DNA from: Eutrophocola sp965661105
GTDB taxonomy: Bacteria; Pseudomonadota; Gammaproteobacteria; Pseudomonadales; Pseudohongiellaceae
Assembly (NCBI GenBank): GCA_965661105.1
Contig: CBFICR010000004.1
Span: 1 to 64,000 of the forward strand
Direction: 5' to 3'
Length of the DNA stretch: 64,000 bases
A program made the translations under genes and the position numbers. The notes under the pieces are model-generated. The model made no database searches, had not been told where the DNA came from, and was given only the letters and a program-made list of their open reading frames with translations. Shown here one piece after another: positions 7,181 through 15,623 of the stretch; within the stretch, counting starts at the first letter, position 1, and each line of letters begins with the position of its first letter.

Positions 7181-9216
7181 TGTCTGATATAGAAAACACA
7201 TCCACGATGAATACGAAAACCAAAACTGGCTCCCTGATGGGATGGATTGATGCTCGCTTGCCTTTGACCAAGACAATCGAAAAGCATATGACCAAGTACT
7301 ATGCACCGAAGAACTTCAATATCTGGTATGTATTCGGTGTGCTGGCAACAGTAGTTCTTGTTAATCAGCTGCTAACAGGTATCTGGTTGACCATGAACTA
7401 CACCCCCAGCGCTGACGCAGCATTTGCTTCAGTAGAATACATCATGCGAGATGTCGATTATGGCTGGATTCTGCGTTATATGCATTCCACCGGTGCCTCG
7501 GCTTTCTTTGCGGTGATCTATCTGCATATGTTCCGTGCCCTGATGTATGGTTCCTATCGCAAGCCGCGCGAACTGATCTGGCTGTTTGGCATGACTATTT
7601 TCCTGGTGCTGATGGCTGAAGGCTTTATGGGTTATGTTTTGCCCTGGGGCAATATGTCCTACTGGGGTGCCAATGTGATTGTCAGCCTTGCTGGCGCTAT
7701 ACCCTATATTGGTGAAGACCTGATGGTATGGGTTCAGGGTGACTTCCTGATTTCCGGTGCCACCTTGAATCGATTTTTTGCCTTGCACGTTGTTGCTCTG
7801 CCACTGGTTCTGGTATTCCTGGTATTTCTCCATCTGGTAGCCCTGCATGAAGTTGGCTCAAATAACCCTGATGGTATTGAGATCAAGGAGAACAAGGACG
7901 AAAGGGGCATTCCCCGTGACGGGATTGCATTTCACCCTTATTACTCAGTCCATGACCTGGTTGCTATCGTGGTATTCCTGTTTGTGTTCTGTTTTGTGCT
8001 GTTTTTCATGCCGGAAATGGGCGGTTACTTCCTCGAGTATGCCAACTTTACTGAAGCGGATAGCCTGAAAACCCCGGAACATATTGCACCGGTCTGGTAT
8101 TTCACTCCGTTTTATTCAATGTTGCGTGCGGTAACCTATCCGCTGTTTGGTCTTGACGCCAAATTCTGGGGGCTGGTAACGATGGCGGCGGCAATTGCGA
8201 TTCTCTTTGTATTGCCCTGGCTGGATCGCAGCCCGGTTAAATCCATGCGCTACAAAGGTTGGTACAGCCGCATTGCCTTGCTGTTGCTGACGGTGAGCTT
8301 CATCATCCTCGGTGTGCTTGGAGTTTGGGCGCCAACCGATGCCAGGGGTAAACTGGCGTTGTTCTGCACTATCATTTATTTCCTTTATTTCTTCCTGATG
8401 CCCTGGTATACCCGTAAGGAGGCAACCCGCTTGCCGCCGGAACGTACCACCGGGCGCTTCATTACTATTCCACAACTGTTGTTGGCTCTGGTATTGATTA
8501 TCGGCCTGACAGTGTTGCCATTGATGGCGGTCGCTGCGGAATCCGGTGTTGAGCTGGAACATGTGGAAATGGACCTGGAGAACAAGGAATCCCTGCAGTC
8601 TGGTGCGCAAACTTTTATTAACTACTGCATGGGATGTCACTCAGCGTCATACTCGCGATATAACCGTGTTGCAGCCGATCTGGACATCCCTGAAGAGCTG
8701 ATGGAAGAGTACATGATCTTTTCGGAAGATACTGCTATAGGTGATCTTATGGTCAGTGCCATGCCGGCTGATCTGGGTGCCAATGCATTTGGTATTGCTC
8801 CCCCTGACCTGACGCTTGTGGCCCGAGCCCGTGCGACGACTTCAGCAAGTGGTACTGATTGGCTTTATGGCTACCTGACCGGATTTTATGAAGATGAAAC
8901 CAGACCCTTCGGTGTAAATAACCGGGTTTTTCCCAATGTGGCCATGCCCAATGTACTTGAAGGACTGCAGGGCGTTCAGCGCTGCGAAGATGCAGCCCAT
9001 TGTGATCATCTGGTTCATGTGGATGGTACCGGCACTCTCAGTGAAGAAGAATTCAATGGTGTGATTTACGATCTGGTGAATTTCCTTTATTACATGGGAG
9101 AGCCTTCGCGGCTGGATCGTCATCGAATTGGTGGCTATGTCCTGTTATTTCTTGCTTTCTTTGGGGTCTTTGCCTGGTTGCTCAACAGGGAGTACTGGAA
9201 AGACGTTGATCACTGA
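7180..9216 (+). CDS. petBC: Fused cytochrome b / cytochrome c1 polyprotein of the bc1 complex
   Basis: 678 aa in one uninterrupted frame. Residues 1 to about 425 are a complete cytochrome b with many membrane helices, including the GFMGYVLPWGNMSYWGA stretch near 147. About residues 425-453 form a typical signal peptide ending LMAVAA. This is followed by mature cytochrome c1 beginning ESGVELEHVE, with heme motif CMGCH (483-487), likely axial Met589 in VAMPNVL and a C-terminal anchor helix. In most proteobacteria petB and petC are separate. A fusion processed by signal peptidase is known as fbcH in Bradyrhizobium. Here there is no stop and no internal start with a ribosome site between the parts. 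I infer the same cleavage. Confidence 0.96.
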   Translation: MSDIENTSTMNTKTKTGSLMGWIDARLPLTKTIEKHMTKYYAPKNFNIWYVFGVLATVVLVNQLLTGIWLTMNYTPSADAAFASVEYIMRDVDYGWILRYMHSTGASAFFAVIYLHMFRALMYGSYRKPRELIWLFGMTIFLVLMAEGFMGYVLPWGNMSYWGANVIVSLAGAIPYIGEDLMVWVQGDFLISGATLNRFFALHVVALPLVLVFLVFLHLVALHEVGSNNPDGIEIKENKDERGIPRDGIAFHPYYSVHDLVAIVVFLFVFCFVLFFMPEMGGYFLEYANFTEADSLKTPEHIAPVWYFTPFYSMLRAVTYPLFGLDAKFWGLVTMAAAIAILFVLPWLDRSPVKSMRYKGWYSRIALLLLTVSFIILGVLGVWAPTDARGKLALFCTIIYFLYFFLMPWYTRKEATRLPPERTTGRFITIPQLLLALVLIIGLTVLPLMAVAAESGVELEHVEMDLENKESLQSGAQTFINYCMGCHSASYSRYNRVAADLDIPEELMEEYMIFSEDTAIGDLMVSAMPADLGANAFGIAPPDLTLVARARATTSASGTDWLYGYLTGFYEDETRPFGVNNRVFPNVAMPNVLEGLQGVQRCEDAAHCDHLVHVDGTGTLSEEEFNGVIYDLVNFLYYMGEPSRLDRHRIGGYVLLFLAFFGVFAWLLNREYWKDVDH

Positions 9217-9345
9217 TCAGCTGAGGCAGGATTTATTATCGATACAATATTGATTCAGGAACGAGACTAAAACGTTAGGAAGTTTACCGGGCTTTACGAT
9301 TTGGTAAGGCATTAATTCTTTTGTTATTTTTTTGAGGCGAGATAT

Positions 9346-9981
9346 ATGGGAGTTGTTACTAAACGCTCTTCGATGCTTTTTTACTCTGACGGTACCAGCC
9401 AATACAGCCATCGTGTGCGCATTGTGCTGGCGGAAAAAGGTGTCACCGTTGATGTGGTGGATGTAGATGTCCATGACAAGCCAGAAGATCTGGCCGATCT
9501 GAATCCCTATAACAGTCTGCCAACACTGGTTGACCGTGACCTGGTGTTGTACGAGCCTAATATCATGATGGAGTACCTGGATGAGCGTTTTCCTCATCCA
9601 CCGTTATTCCCGGTCTATCCGGTTGCCAGAGCACAAAGCCGCTTGTGGATGCACAGAATAGAGAAGGACTGGTGTTCACTGGTTGACAAACTGCAGGCTG
9701 AAGACGGTACGCCCACACAGTTGGAAAAGGCAAGAAAAGAGCTTAGGGAAAGTATTATTTCTATTTCGCCCATTTTTGCTGAAAAGCCCTTTTTCATGAG
9801 TGAGGAATTCACCATCGTTGACTGTTGTGTATTGCCCATTCTCTGGCGCTTGCCAGAAATTGGTATCAAGCTGCCTGAAACCAAAGCAACCAAGGCGCTG
9901 ATTGATTACCGCAACAGCCTCTTTGATCGCGAATCTGTGATTGAAAGTCTTTCTGAGCAAGAAAAGGAAATGAAGGTTTAG
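9346..9981 (+). CDS. sspA: Stringent starvation protein A
   Basis: 211 aa GST-fold protein close to E. coli SspA, with KRSSMLFYSDGTSQYSHRV at the N-terminus and the highly conserved MEYLDERFPHPPL and VYPVARAQSRLWMHRIEKDW regions. SspA binds RNA polymerase and changes promoter choice in stationary phase. It lacks glutathione transferase activity in characterised members. The start at 9346 follows GAGG with good spacing. It precedes sspB as usual. Confidence 0.95.
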   Translation: MGVVTKRSSMLFYSDGTSQYSHRVRIVLAEKGVTVDVVDVDVHDKPEDLADLNPYNSLPTLVDRDLVLYEPNIMMEYLDERFPHPPLFPVYPVARAQSRLWMHRIEKDWCSLVDKLQAEDGTPTQLEKARKELRESIISISPIFAEKPFFMSEEFTIVDCCVLPILWRLPEIGIKLPETKATKALIDYRNSLFDRESVIESLSEQEKEMKV

Positions 9982-10030
9982 ATTCTTTCTTATCCATTAA
10001 CGCCTTGAAGGAAGTAAAAGGAAGCTACAA

Positions 10031-10066
10031 GCAGTTACAGGAAGTTAAAGGCAGTTACAGGAAGTT
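10031..10066. repeat. 16-bp direct repeat in the sspA-sspB spacer
   Basis: GCAGTTACAGGAAGTT occurs at 10031-10046 and 10051-10066 (20-base period). Degenerate relatives (GGAAGTAAAAGGAAGCTACA) lie just upstream, so the spacer looks like a decaying approx. 20-base repeat. It sits before the sspB Shine-Dalgarno. Confidence 0.9.
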
Positions 10067-10119
10067 TTGGCAATATAGGAAAGCATGGATTGAAATGCTT
10101 TCCTGGAGGATCTGGCTCC

Positions 10120-10542
10120 ATGAAAATGACTTCACATCGTCCTTACATGATAAGGGCGCTTAACGAATGGATTCTGGAAAACACCTGCACGCCCTATATT
10201 CTTGTTAATGCCTACGCCAGGGAAGTGCAGGTACCCCAGAGTTTCGTCAAGGATGGCCAGATAATTCTGAATATCTCTCCGATGGCAGTCCAGGATCTTT
10301 CAATTTCCAATAATGGTATTGAATTTAATGGACGCTTCGGCGGGATTCCAACCCGTGTCTATGTGCCAACACAGGCCGTACTGGGCATTTATGCCAAGGA
10401 AAACGGGCAAGGCATGATTTTTGATACTGACGACCCCATCCCTGAACCGCCAAGCCCGGCGCCTGATAAGAAACCTGTCAGGAGTGAAAGTGTTGAGAAG
10501 CCCAGGCCGGGTCGGCCCGATCTCAAGATAGTGAAGTCCTAG
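10120..10542 (+). CDS. sspB: ClpXP protease specificity-enhancing factor SspB
   Basis: About 140 aa. The ATG at 10120 is preferred because GGAGGA (10105-10110) lies nine bases upstream; a longer reading from TTG at 10090 would place that site inside the gene. The ssrA-tag binding domain shows RPYMIRALNEWILEN and FNGRFGGIPTRVYVP. A Pro-rich linker leads to the C-terminal ClpX-binding tail RPDLKIVKS. SspB delivers ssrA-tagged proteins to ClpXP. Confidence 0.94.
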   Translation: MKMTSHRPYMIRALNEWILENTCTPYILVNAYAREVQVPQSFVKDGQIILNISPMAVQDLSISNNGIEFNGRFGGIPTRVYVPTQAVLGIYAKENGQGMIFDTDDPIPEPPSPAPDKKPVRSESVEKPRPGRPDLKIVKS

Positions 10543-10589
10543 CGCTCAAAAGTTGCTGCTCAGCCGTTTCAGGCATCAGGGAATCGAGT

Positions 10590-11168
10590 CTAGTTGATAT
10601 ACTCGAAGGCACGAACCACCTTGGTGACACCCTTGGTGTTGCTTACCAGGTTTACTGTTTTATTGGCATCTTCCTGTGACAAAAGCCCCATCAGGTAGAC
10701 CACGCCGTTTTCACTAATGACCTTTGTTCTCAATCCGCTTACTTCACTATCAGCCAGCATCAGGGTTTTGATCTTTGCGGTTAACCAGGCGTCATTACTC
10801 CTGGAAAGAAAGGTCGTGGTTCCTGCAACTTCGAGCTCATTGTAGACTTCTTTTACCCGCGAACTGGATGTGCGGGCGACCCGGGTAGCAAGATTTTTCA
10901 TTTCCTGTGAGGGTACCTGGCCCACCATTAGCACGGTGCCATTAAAACTGACGACATTGATGTGCGCTTTTTTCAGTAGCTCATCGGCGGCATTAAGATT
11001 GACCTTGATAGTGGTTTCGATGCTGTTGTCGTCGACTACGGCGCCCATCGTGCGACGTCCACGATCTTCCTGTATCCCTTCATCACCGGTAGTAGCGCTG
11101 ATGACAGTGGCGCAGCTGTTCAGGAACAATAGAAAACCGAATATCAGTGACAGGCGAGTTAAAAACAT
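10590..11168 (-). CDS. dolP: Outer-membrane lipoprotein DolP (YraP), two BON domains
   Basis: 192 aa. A signal peptide with lipobox LNSC (Cys19) marks a lipoprotein. Two BON domains follow (about residues 45-115 and 120-190), the second ending KGVTKVVRAFEYIN. In E. coli DolP binds anionic phospholipids at division sites and supports outer-membrane integrity. GGAG precedes the start with 8-base spacing. It lies directly against the end of diaA, in the E. coli order lpoA-yraN-diaA-dolP. Confidence 0.93.
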   Translation of the reverse strand: MFLTRLSLIFGFLLFLNSCATVISATTGDEGIQEDRGRRTMGAVVDDNSIETTIKVNLNAADELLKKAHINVVSFNGTVLMVGQVPSQEMKNLATRVARTSSSRVKEVYNELEVAGTTTFLSRSNDAWLTAKIKTLMLADSEVSGLRTKVISENGVVYLMGLLSQEDANKTVNLVSNTKGVTKVVRAFEYIN

Positions 11169-11759
11169 TTAATCATCTCCGAAAAGTTGAGTATCTATCA
11201 AGTCGCATAAACAATGTATTACCAGCAGATGAACTTCCTGAATACGTGCTGTACTGGAAGAGGGGACACAGATCTCGATATCATCAGCTGTCAGGGTGTC
11301 ACGCATATTTCCACCTTCTTTCCCGGTAAGCTGAACCACCGTCATTTCCCTGTCATGGGCTGCATTGATCGCCTGGATGACATTGGGTGAATTACCACTG
11401 GTTGAAATAGCCAGCAGAACATCGCCTGCCTGACCCAATGCTCTGACCTGTTTGGAAAAGACTTCATCATAGGAATAGTCATTGGCGATAGACGTCAGTG
11501 TAGACGTGTCTGTGGTAATGGCAATTGCGGGTAACGGGGGTCTTTCTCTTTCAAAGCGGTTTAACAGTTCAGCAGAGAAGTGCTGGGCATCACCGGCAGA
11601 GCCACCATTGCCACAGCTAAGAATTTTCTTTTCCTTTAGAAGAGACTGCACCATGCAATCTGCAGCTGCAGTTATGAAGGGGGTGAGCGCTTCCATCGAT
11701 TGCATTTTTGTATCGATGCTGGCTGTAAAGTGTTGTTTGACACGTTCCTGATAATTCAT
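11169..11759 (-). CDS. diaA: SIS-domain DnaA initiator-associating protein DiaA / GmhA-like
   Basis: 196 aa, the same length as E. coli DiaA. It is a phosphosugar-binding SIS fold with LSCGNGGSAGDAQHFSAEL near residue 48 and the SGNSPN loop near 120. The family also contains phosphoheptose isomerase GmhA. Position between yraN and dolP favours DiaA, which stimulates DnaA assembly at oriC, but a GmhA role cannot be excluded from sequence. GAGG precedes the ATG. Confidence 0.85.
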   Translation of the reverse strand: MNYQERVKQHFTASIDTKMQSMEALTPFITAAADCMVQSLLKEKKILSCGNGGSAGDAQHFSAELLNRFERERPPLPAIAITTDTSTLTSIANDYSYDEVFSKQVRALGQAGDVLLAISTSGNSPNVIQAINAAHDREMTVVQLTGKEGGNMRDTLTADDIEICVPSSSTARIQEVHLLVIHCLCDLIDTQLFGDD

Positions 11760-11788
11760 ATTGCCTCGAAATTATAATTTAGTGTTTC

Positions 11789-12175
11789 CTAAAAAGCATT
11801 TTTGATCCACTGAATTTCCAGGGCATCAACACTTCCCGAAATGCCGATCACATCAAATCGGCAAGGCATTTTGTTAGTAAGACCATTTTTTTGCAAGTAA
11901 TGCTCAGCTGTGCGAATAATTTTTTGTTGCTTATAGAAATTCACAGTGGCGGCAGCATCACCATGGTCCCTGTTTTTCCTGTATCTGACTTCGATAAATA
12001 CCAGAACACCTGCATCTTGCGCAATCAAATCAATTTCCCCAAAGCGGGAATAAAAATTTAACTGAAACTGCCTGAGTCCCTGTTTTCTGAGAAACTTAAG
12101 TGCCAGTACTTCAAAGTGCTTGCCTTTGCCTGAAGTCGTGAGATTACGACTTGGGGCTGATCTTACATTCTTCAT
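11789..12175 (-). CDS. yraN: YraN family (UPF0102) predicted endonuclease-like protein
   Basis: About 128 aa from the ATG at 12175, chosen because GGAAGG lies just upstream; a TTG start at 12208 would give 139 aa. The restriction-endonuclease-like core GEIDLIAQDAGVLVFIEVRYR carries the acidic residues and E-V-R/K pattern of this fold. Biological function is not established. Between lpoA and diaA, the conserved location. Confidence 0.92.
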   Translation of the reverse strand: MKNVRSAPSRNLTTSGKGKHFEVLALKFLRKQGLRQFQLNFYSRFGEIDLIAQDAGVLVFIEVRYRKNRDHGDAAATVNFYKQQKIIRTAEHYLQKNGLTNKMPCRFDVIGISGSVDALEIQWIKNAF

Positions 12176-12214
12176 TCTGCGCCTTCCATGGCTGATGTGA
12201 AAATTCAAATACAG

Positions 12215-14104
12215 CTACTGCCTTGCGGCCTCCACCTGGGCCAGTCCTTCCGAGACTTTTGCCCAGTTCAGTTGCCTGATGATATTTCTGTTGTCGCCCA
12301 GTTTTAGCAGGCCTGTAGCGCCGTAAATCTGACTGTCGGGGATATCTTCCAGCTGCCTTAATCTCGGGTAGAGTCTGAATGCATCAATACCAAAGGCCTG
12401 TAATCTCAGGGTAAGTGCATTATTTTGCGGGAACAGATTGGTGGCTTTGGTCTTGAGTTCGTCATTGAAATTCAGCAGCCATGGGCTATCTCCAAAGATG
12501 ATTCCATTTAAGTCATTATCCACAAGCGGTCTCGGGATGCCTGAATAAACATCCTGGCTTGCATAGACGGGGATATCACCCGCGTAAAGGTAGGCCAGCG
12601 TGGGGTTGATTTGCCTGGCTGGCCCGGGCTGGGCAATCAGGAAAATAAAATCTATGTCCTGGCGTCTGCGTTGAGTAAAGGCGAGATCCTCATTGATAAG
12701 TCTTTCCAGGCGATTCTTCCTTGCTTCGCTTTCGTCGATATTGAGCAGGGTTTCCACAATGCCGGTGTAATCCTGACGATAGACTTCCTGGGTCACAATC
12801 TGGCCACCAAGGCTCAGCCAGTGGTCTACAAAACTATCACGTTTGCGCTGGTAAAAATTATCGCCTGAGGGTGCCGGACTGAGTATTGCTGCATAGCGAT
12901 GACCATCCTGCCAGGCGCGTTCAGCAATCTGCACCGCTTCGTTTTCAGGCGAAAGGGCAAACTGGTAAAGTTTGTCTGAGTAGGGGCTGGAGCCTTCCAC
13001 GTTGTTCAGGGCAAGGGTGGGAACGGGCAATGATCTTTCATTATGCAAGCGTGCTACATGTTGTTTTTCCAGTGGGCCGATAATCATCTGGGCTCCATCA
13101 GCTATTGCTTGATTGTAGTCCTGCAGGATGTCAGTGGAATTCGAGGTGTTGTAGAAAAGCAACCTAGGCACTTTGCCTCCAAATTGCATGACATCGTAAT
13201 AGGCGCTCAGAAAGCCGTCGCGAATGACTGTGCCGGATACCGAATCAAGAGGCAGCAGCAATGCAATGGCGTTCGGTCGTTCCTGCGCCATGGTTTCAAC
13301 CAGCTGCATGGCCTGTGGCATATAGACAGCAGCAGGATGGCGGCTCCAGCTATTGCGCCAAATGCCCAGTTCCACAACCTGTCGATCCAGATTGTACTGA
13401 TAAGCCTTGCCGATTACGGCAAGCTCAAACCAGCCCTGAAATTCAAAACGTCTATCAGTTTGCGCCAGTTCGCCAAGACGCTGTGCCTCCAATGCTATCA
13501 GAGCGTTCCAGATTTGCTCATGGTTCAGTGGCACCAGATTAAGGGGCAGTAAGTGATCAACCAGGATGCGTTCTATTGCGCTTTCTAAAAACCTGCCTGA
13601 GTCAGAGAGCAGCTCTGCCCGATACAGGCGAATGGACATCTGCGTTGCATTATCCAGTCTGGGCAGCTGCTCAAGGCGAGCTGTAGTCAGGGTCTGCAGG
13701 GCCGAGTCTGATCGGCCCAGATCTGCGTAAAGTCGCGCCTGTTGCAGAAGAATATTGGCAGCAAGGGGCAGGGGGATATCATCTGTAGCAAGGGTTTCCA
13801 GTAACTGGAGAGCCTCTTCATCGCGTTCCAGGTTACCAAGGACAAGCGCGGCCTGGTAAAGCAATTGCTGTTTTTGAGGGCTTTGTGCAACTGATCCCCG
13901 GGCCAGCAGAGCCTGCAGCATTTCCTCGTCGCCTTCAAGTTGACTTGCCGGCATTGCTGACTCGAAATCAGCCTGATCCGGTATGCTGGTTGAGGAGCAG
14001 GCAGTCAGAATAAACAACATACCAATAATGCAGAGCTTTACTGGCAGTCGTAAAGACAGGAAATGAAACTTTAATGTTTGTAAGGTCATCATGGTATCAG
14101 GCAC
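12215..14104 (-). CDS. lpoA: Penicillin-binding protein activator LpoA (YraM)
   Basis: 629 aa lipoprotein with lipobox LTAC after an N-terminal signal helix. The first half (about 60-270) is TPR-like helical. The second half (about 280-620) is a periplasmic-binding-protein fold (RPNAIALLLPLDSVSGTVIRDGF to the C-terminus). LpoA reaches from the outer membrane to activate PBP1a. The start may be GTG at 14104 or one of the ATGs at 14092/14089; no strong ribosome site decides it. First gene of the lpoA-yraN-diaA-dolP set. Confidence 0.93.
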   Translation of the reverse strand: MPDTMMTLQTLKFHFLSLRLPVKLCIIGMLFILTACSSTSIPDQADFESAMPASQLEGDEEMLQALLARGSVAQSPQKQQLLYQAALVLGNLERDEEALQLLETLATDDIPLPLAANILLQQARLYADLGRSDSALQTLTTARLEQLPRLDNATQMSIRLYRAELLSDSGRFLESAIERILVDHLLPLNLVPLNHEQIWNALIALEAQRLGELAQTDRRFEFQGWFELAVIGKAYQYNLDRQVVELGIWRNSWSRHPAAVYMPQAMQLVETMAQERPNAIALLLPLDSVSGTVIRDGFLSAYYDVMQFGGKVPRLLFYNTSNSTDILQDYNQAIADGAQMIIGPLEKQHVARLHNERSLPVPTLALNNVEGSSPYSDKLYQFALSPENEAVQIAERAWQDGHRYAAILSPAPSGDNFYQRKRDSFVDHWLSLGGQIVTQEVYRQDYTGIVETLLNIDESEARKNRLERLINEDLAFTQRRRQDIDFIFLIAQPGPARQINPTLAYLYAGDIPVYASQDVYSGIPRPLVDNDLNGIIFGDSPWLLNFNDELKTKATNLFPQNNALTLRLQAFGIDAFRLYPRLRQLEDIPDSQIYGATGLLKLGDNRNIIRQLNWAKVSEGLAQVEAARQ

Positions 14105-14200
14105 AGTATAACCTTAAAGTTGAGTTTTATTTATGGCAACATTGCCTGCAGATTGTAAAAGTGTATTCTGTCTCTCCCAAAGCGTTTATCAGGTAAGCCC

Positions 14201-14770
14201 ATGGCCCTAACTCCCTCCAATATGTTACCCCTTGGTACCTCTGCACCGTCTTTCTCCCTGTCTGATACTCGGGGCACAACCGTGACCCTGGATACATTCA
14301 CGGATGCGCAGTTGCTACTGGTGGCTTTTATTTGTAATCACTGCCCTTTCGTTAAACATATCAGAGCCGGTTTTGTTGATCTGGCAAGGGACTATCAGGG
14401 CAAGGGGGTCGCTTTTGTCGCGATAAATGCCAATGATATTCAGGCTTATCCCGATGACAATCTGGAAAATATGCAGAAAGAAGTGCTGGACGCCGGCTAT
14501 ACCTTTCCCTACCTGCTCGATGAAACCCAGGCAGTGGCACTGGCCTATGATGCAGCCTGCACGCCTGATTTTTATCTGTTTGATAAAAACAGGGCGCTGA
14601 TATACCGGGGGCAAATGGATAGCAGCAGACCGGGCAATGATATTCCAGTAACGGGAGAGGATCTGCGTAAGGCCATGGATGCGGCGCTGGCTGGTCAAGC
14701 GCTTAGCCAGGCACAGGTTCCCAGTGTTGGATGCAATATCAAATGGAAGCCCGGCAATGCCCCAAACTGA
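14201..14770 (+). CDS. Thioredoxin-fold peroxiredoxin-like protein (AhpC/TSA family)
   Basis: 189 aa, no signal peptide, so probably cytoplasmic. The fold runs GTSAPSFSLSDTRG, LLVAFICNHCPFVKH, and the cis-Pro region ACTPDFYLFD. The active site is CNHC (Cys near residues 48 and 51), which with the following PF defines a peroxiredoxin-like thioredoxin subgroup. Its substrate is unknown. It overlaps the rsmI start by 14 bases, so the two are probably co-transcribed. Confidence 0.85.
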   Translation: MALTPSNMLPLGTSAPSFSLSDTRGTTVTLDTFTDAQLLLVAFICNHCPFVKHIRAGFVDLARDYQGKGVAFVAINANDIQAYPDDNLENMQKEVLDAGYTFPYLLDETQAVALAYDAACTPDFYLFDKNRALIYRGQMDSSRPGNDIPVTGEDLRKAMDAALAGQALSQAQVPSVGCNIKWKPGNAPN

Positions 14771-15614
14771 TTGCGGGTCTTTGTATATCGTAGCAACGCC
14801 TGTTGGCAATCTTGACGATATCACCGCCCGTGCCATTCAGGTGTTGTCGAAGGTTAGCAGTATTGCAGTAGAAGATACCCGGCACAGCCGAAAACTTTTA
14901 CAGCATCTTGGAATTGATACCCCCATGTTTGCCTTGCATGAACATAATGAAGTGCAAAAGGTCGATGAAATTATTCAGCGCATTAGCGCAGGAGAAGATA
15001 TAGCCCTGATTAGTGATGCAGGGACGCCGCTGATATCAGATCCAGGCTATCCATTGGTTAACAGGGCAAGCCAGGCCGGTATAAAAGTTGTTCCCATCCC
15101 CGGTGCCAGCAGTATTCTTGCCGCATTGAGTTGTGCCGGTTTGCCAACCGACCGCTTTGTCTTTGAAGGTTTTCTGCCGGCCAAACAAGGCACCCGTAGC
15201 AATCATCTGGGCAAGCTGGCTGCCGAGGAAAGAACGCTGGTTTTTTTTGAAGCCCCGCATCGTATACAGGATTGCCTGCAAGACCTGATTGATGTATTCG
15301 GACCGAAACGGCATGGGGTGATAGCGCGTGAACTAACGAAAACCTACGAAACATTTCTTCGGGGTACCCTGGCAGAGTTGCTGGATATGGTGGCTGCTGA
15401 CAGTAACCAGGCGCGCGGAGAAATTGTGCTGATGGTTGCAGGAAGTGATAAAAAAGATCAGTCTCTTGATCAGGCTGCGCTTCACATTTTTAATACCCTG
15501 CTTGAAGAACTGCCACTGAAACAGGCGTCTTCACTTGCCGCAAAAATCACCGGACTTGGCAAGAAGACGTTTTATCAGGCCGGGCTTGAGCAGAAAAAAC
15601 TGGCAGACGAATAA
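14757..15614 (+). CDS. rsmI: 16S rRNA (cytidine1402-2'-O)-methyltransferase RsmI
   Basis: 285 aa from ATG 14757 (an upstream frame extension to 14679 is ignored because it lies inside the previous gene). It is a tetrapyrrole-methylase fold with LYIVATPVGNLDDITARA at the N-terminus, AVEDTRHSRKLL, and ISDAGTPLISDPGYPLV around residue 85. RsmI methylates C1402 in the decoding centre using SAM. It is divergent from lpoA, as in E. coli and pseudomonads, with the peroxiredoxin-like gene inserted between. Confidence 0.96.
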   Translation: MPQTDCGSLYIVATPVGNLDDITARAIQVLSKVSSIAVEDTRHSRKLLQHLGIDTPMFALHEHNEVQKVDEIIQRISAGEDIALISDAGTPLISDPGYPLVNRASQAGIKVVPIPGASSILAALSCAGLPTDRFVFEGFLPAKQGTRSNHLGKLAAEERTLVFFEAPHRIQDCLQDLIDVFGPKRHGVIARELTKTYETFLRGTLAELLDMVAADSNQARGEIVLMVAGSDKKDQSLDQAALHIFNTLLEELPLKQASSLAAKITGLGKKTFYQAGLEQKKLADE

Positions 15615-15623
15615 AGTCGACCC

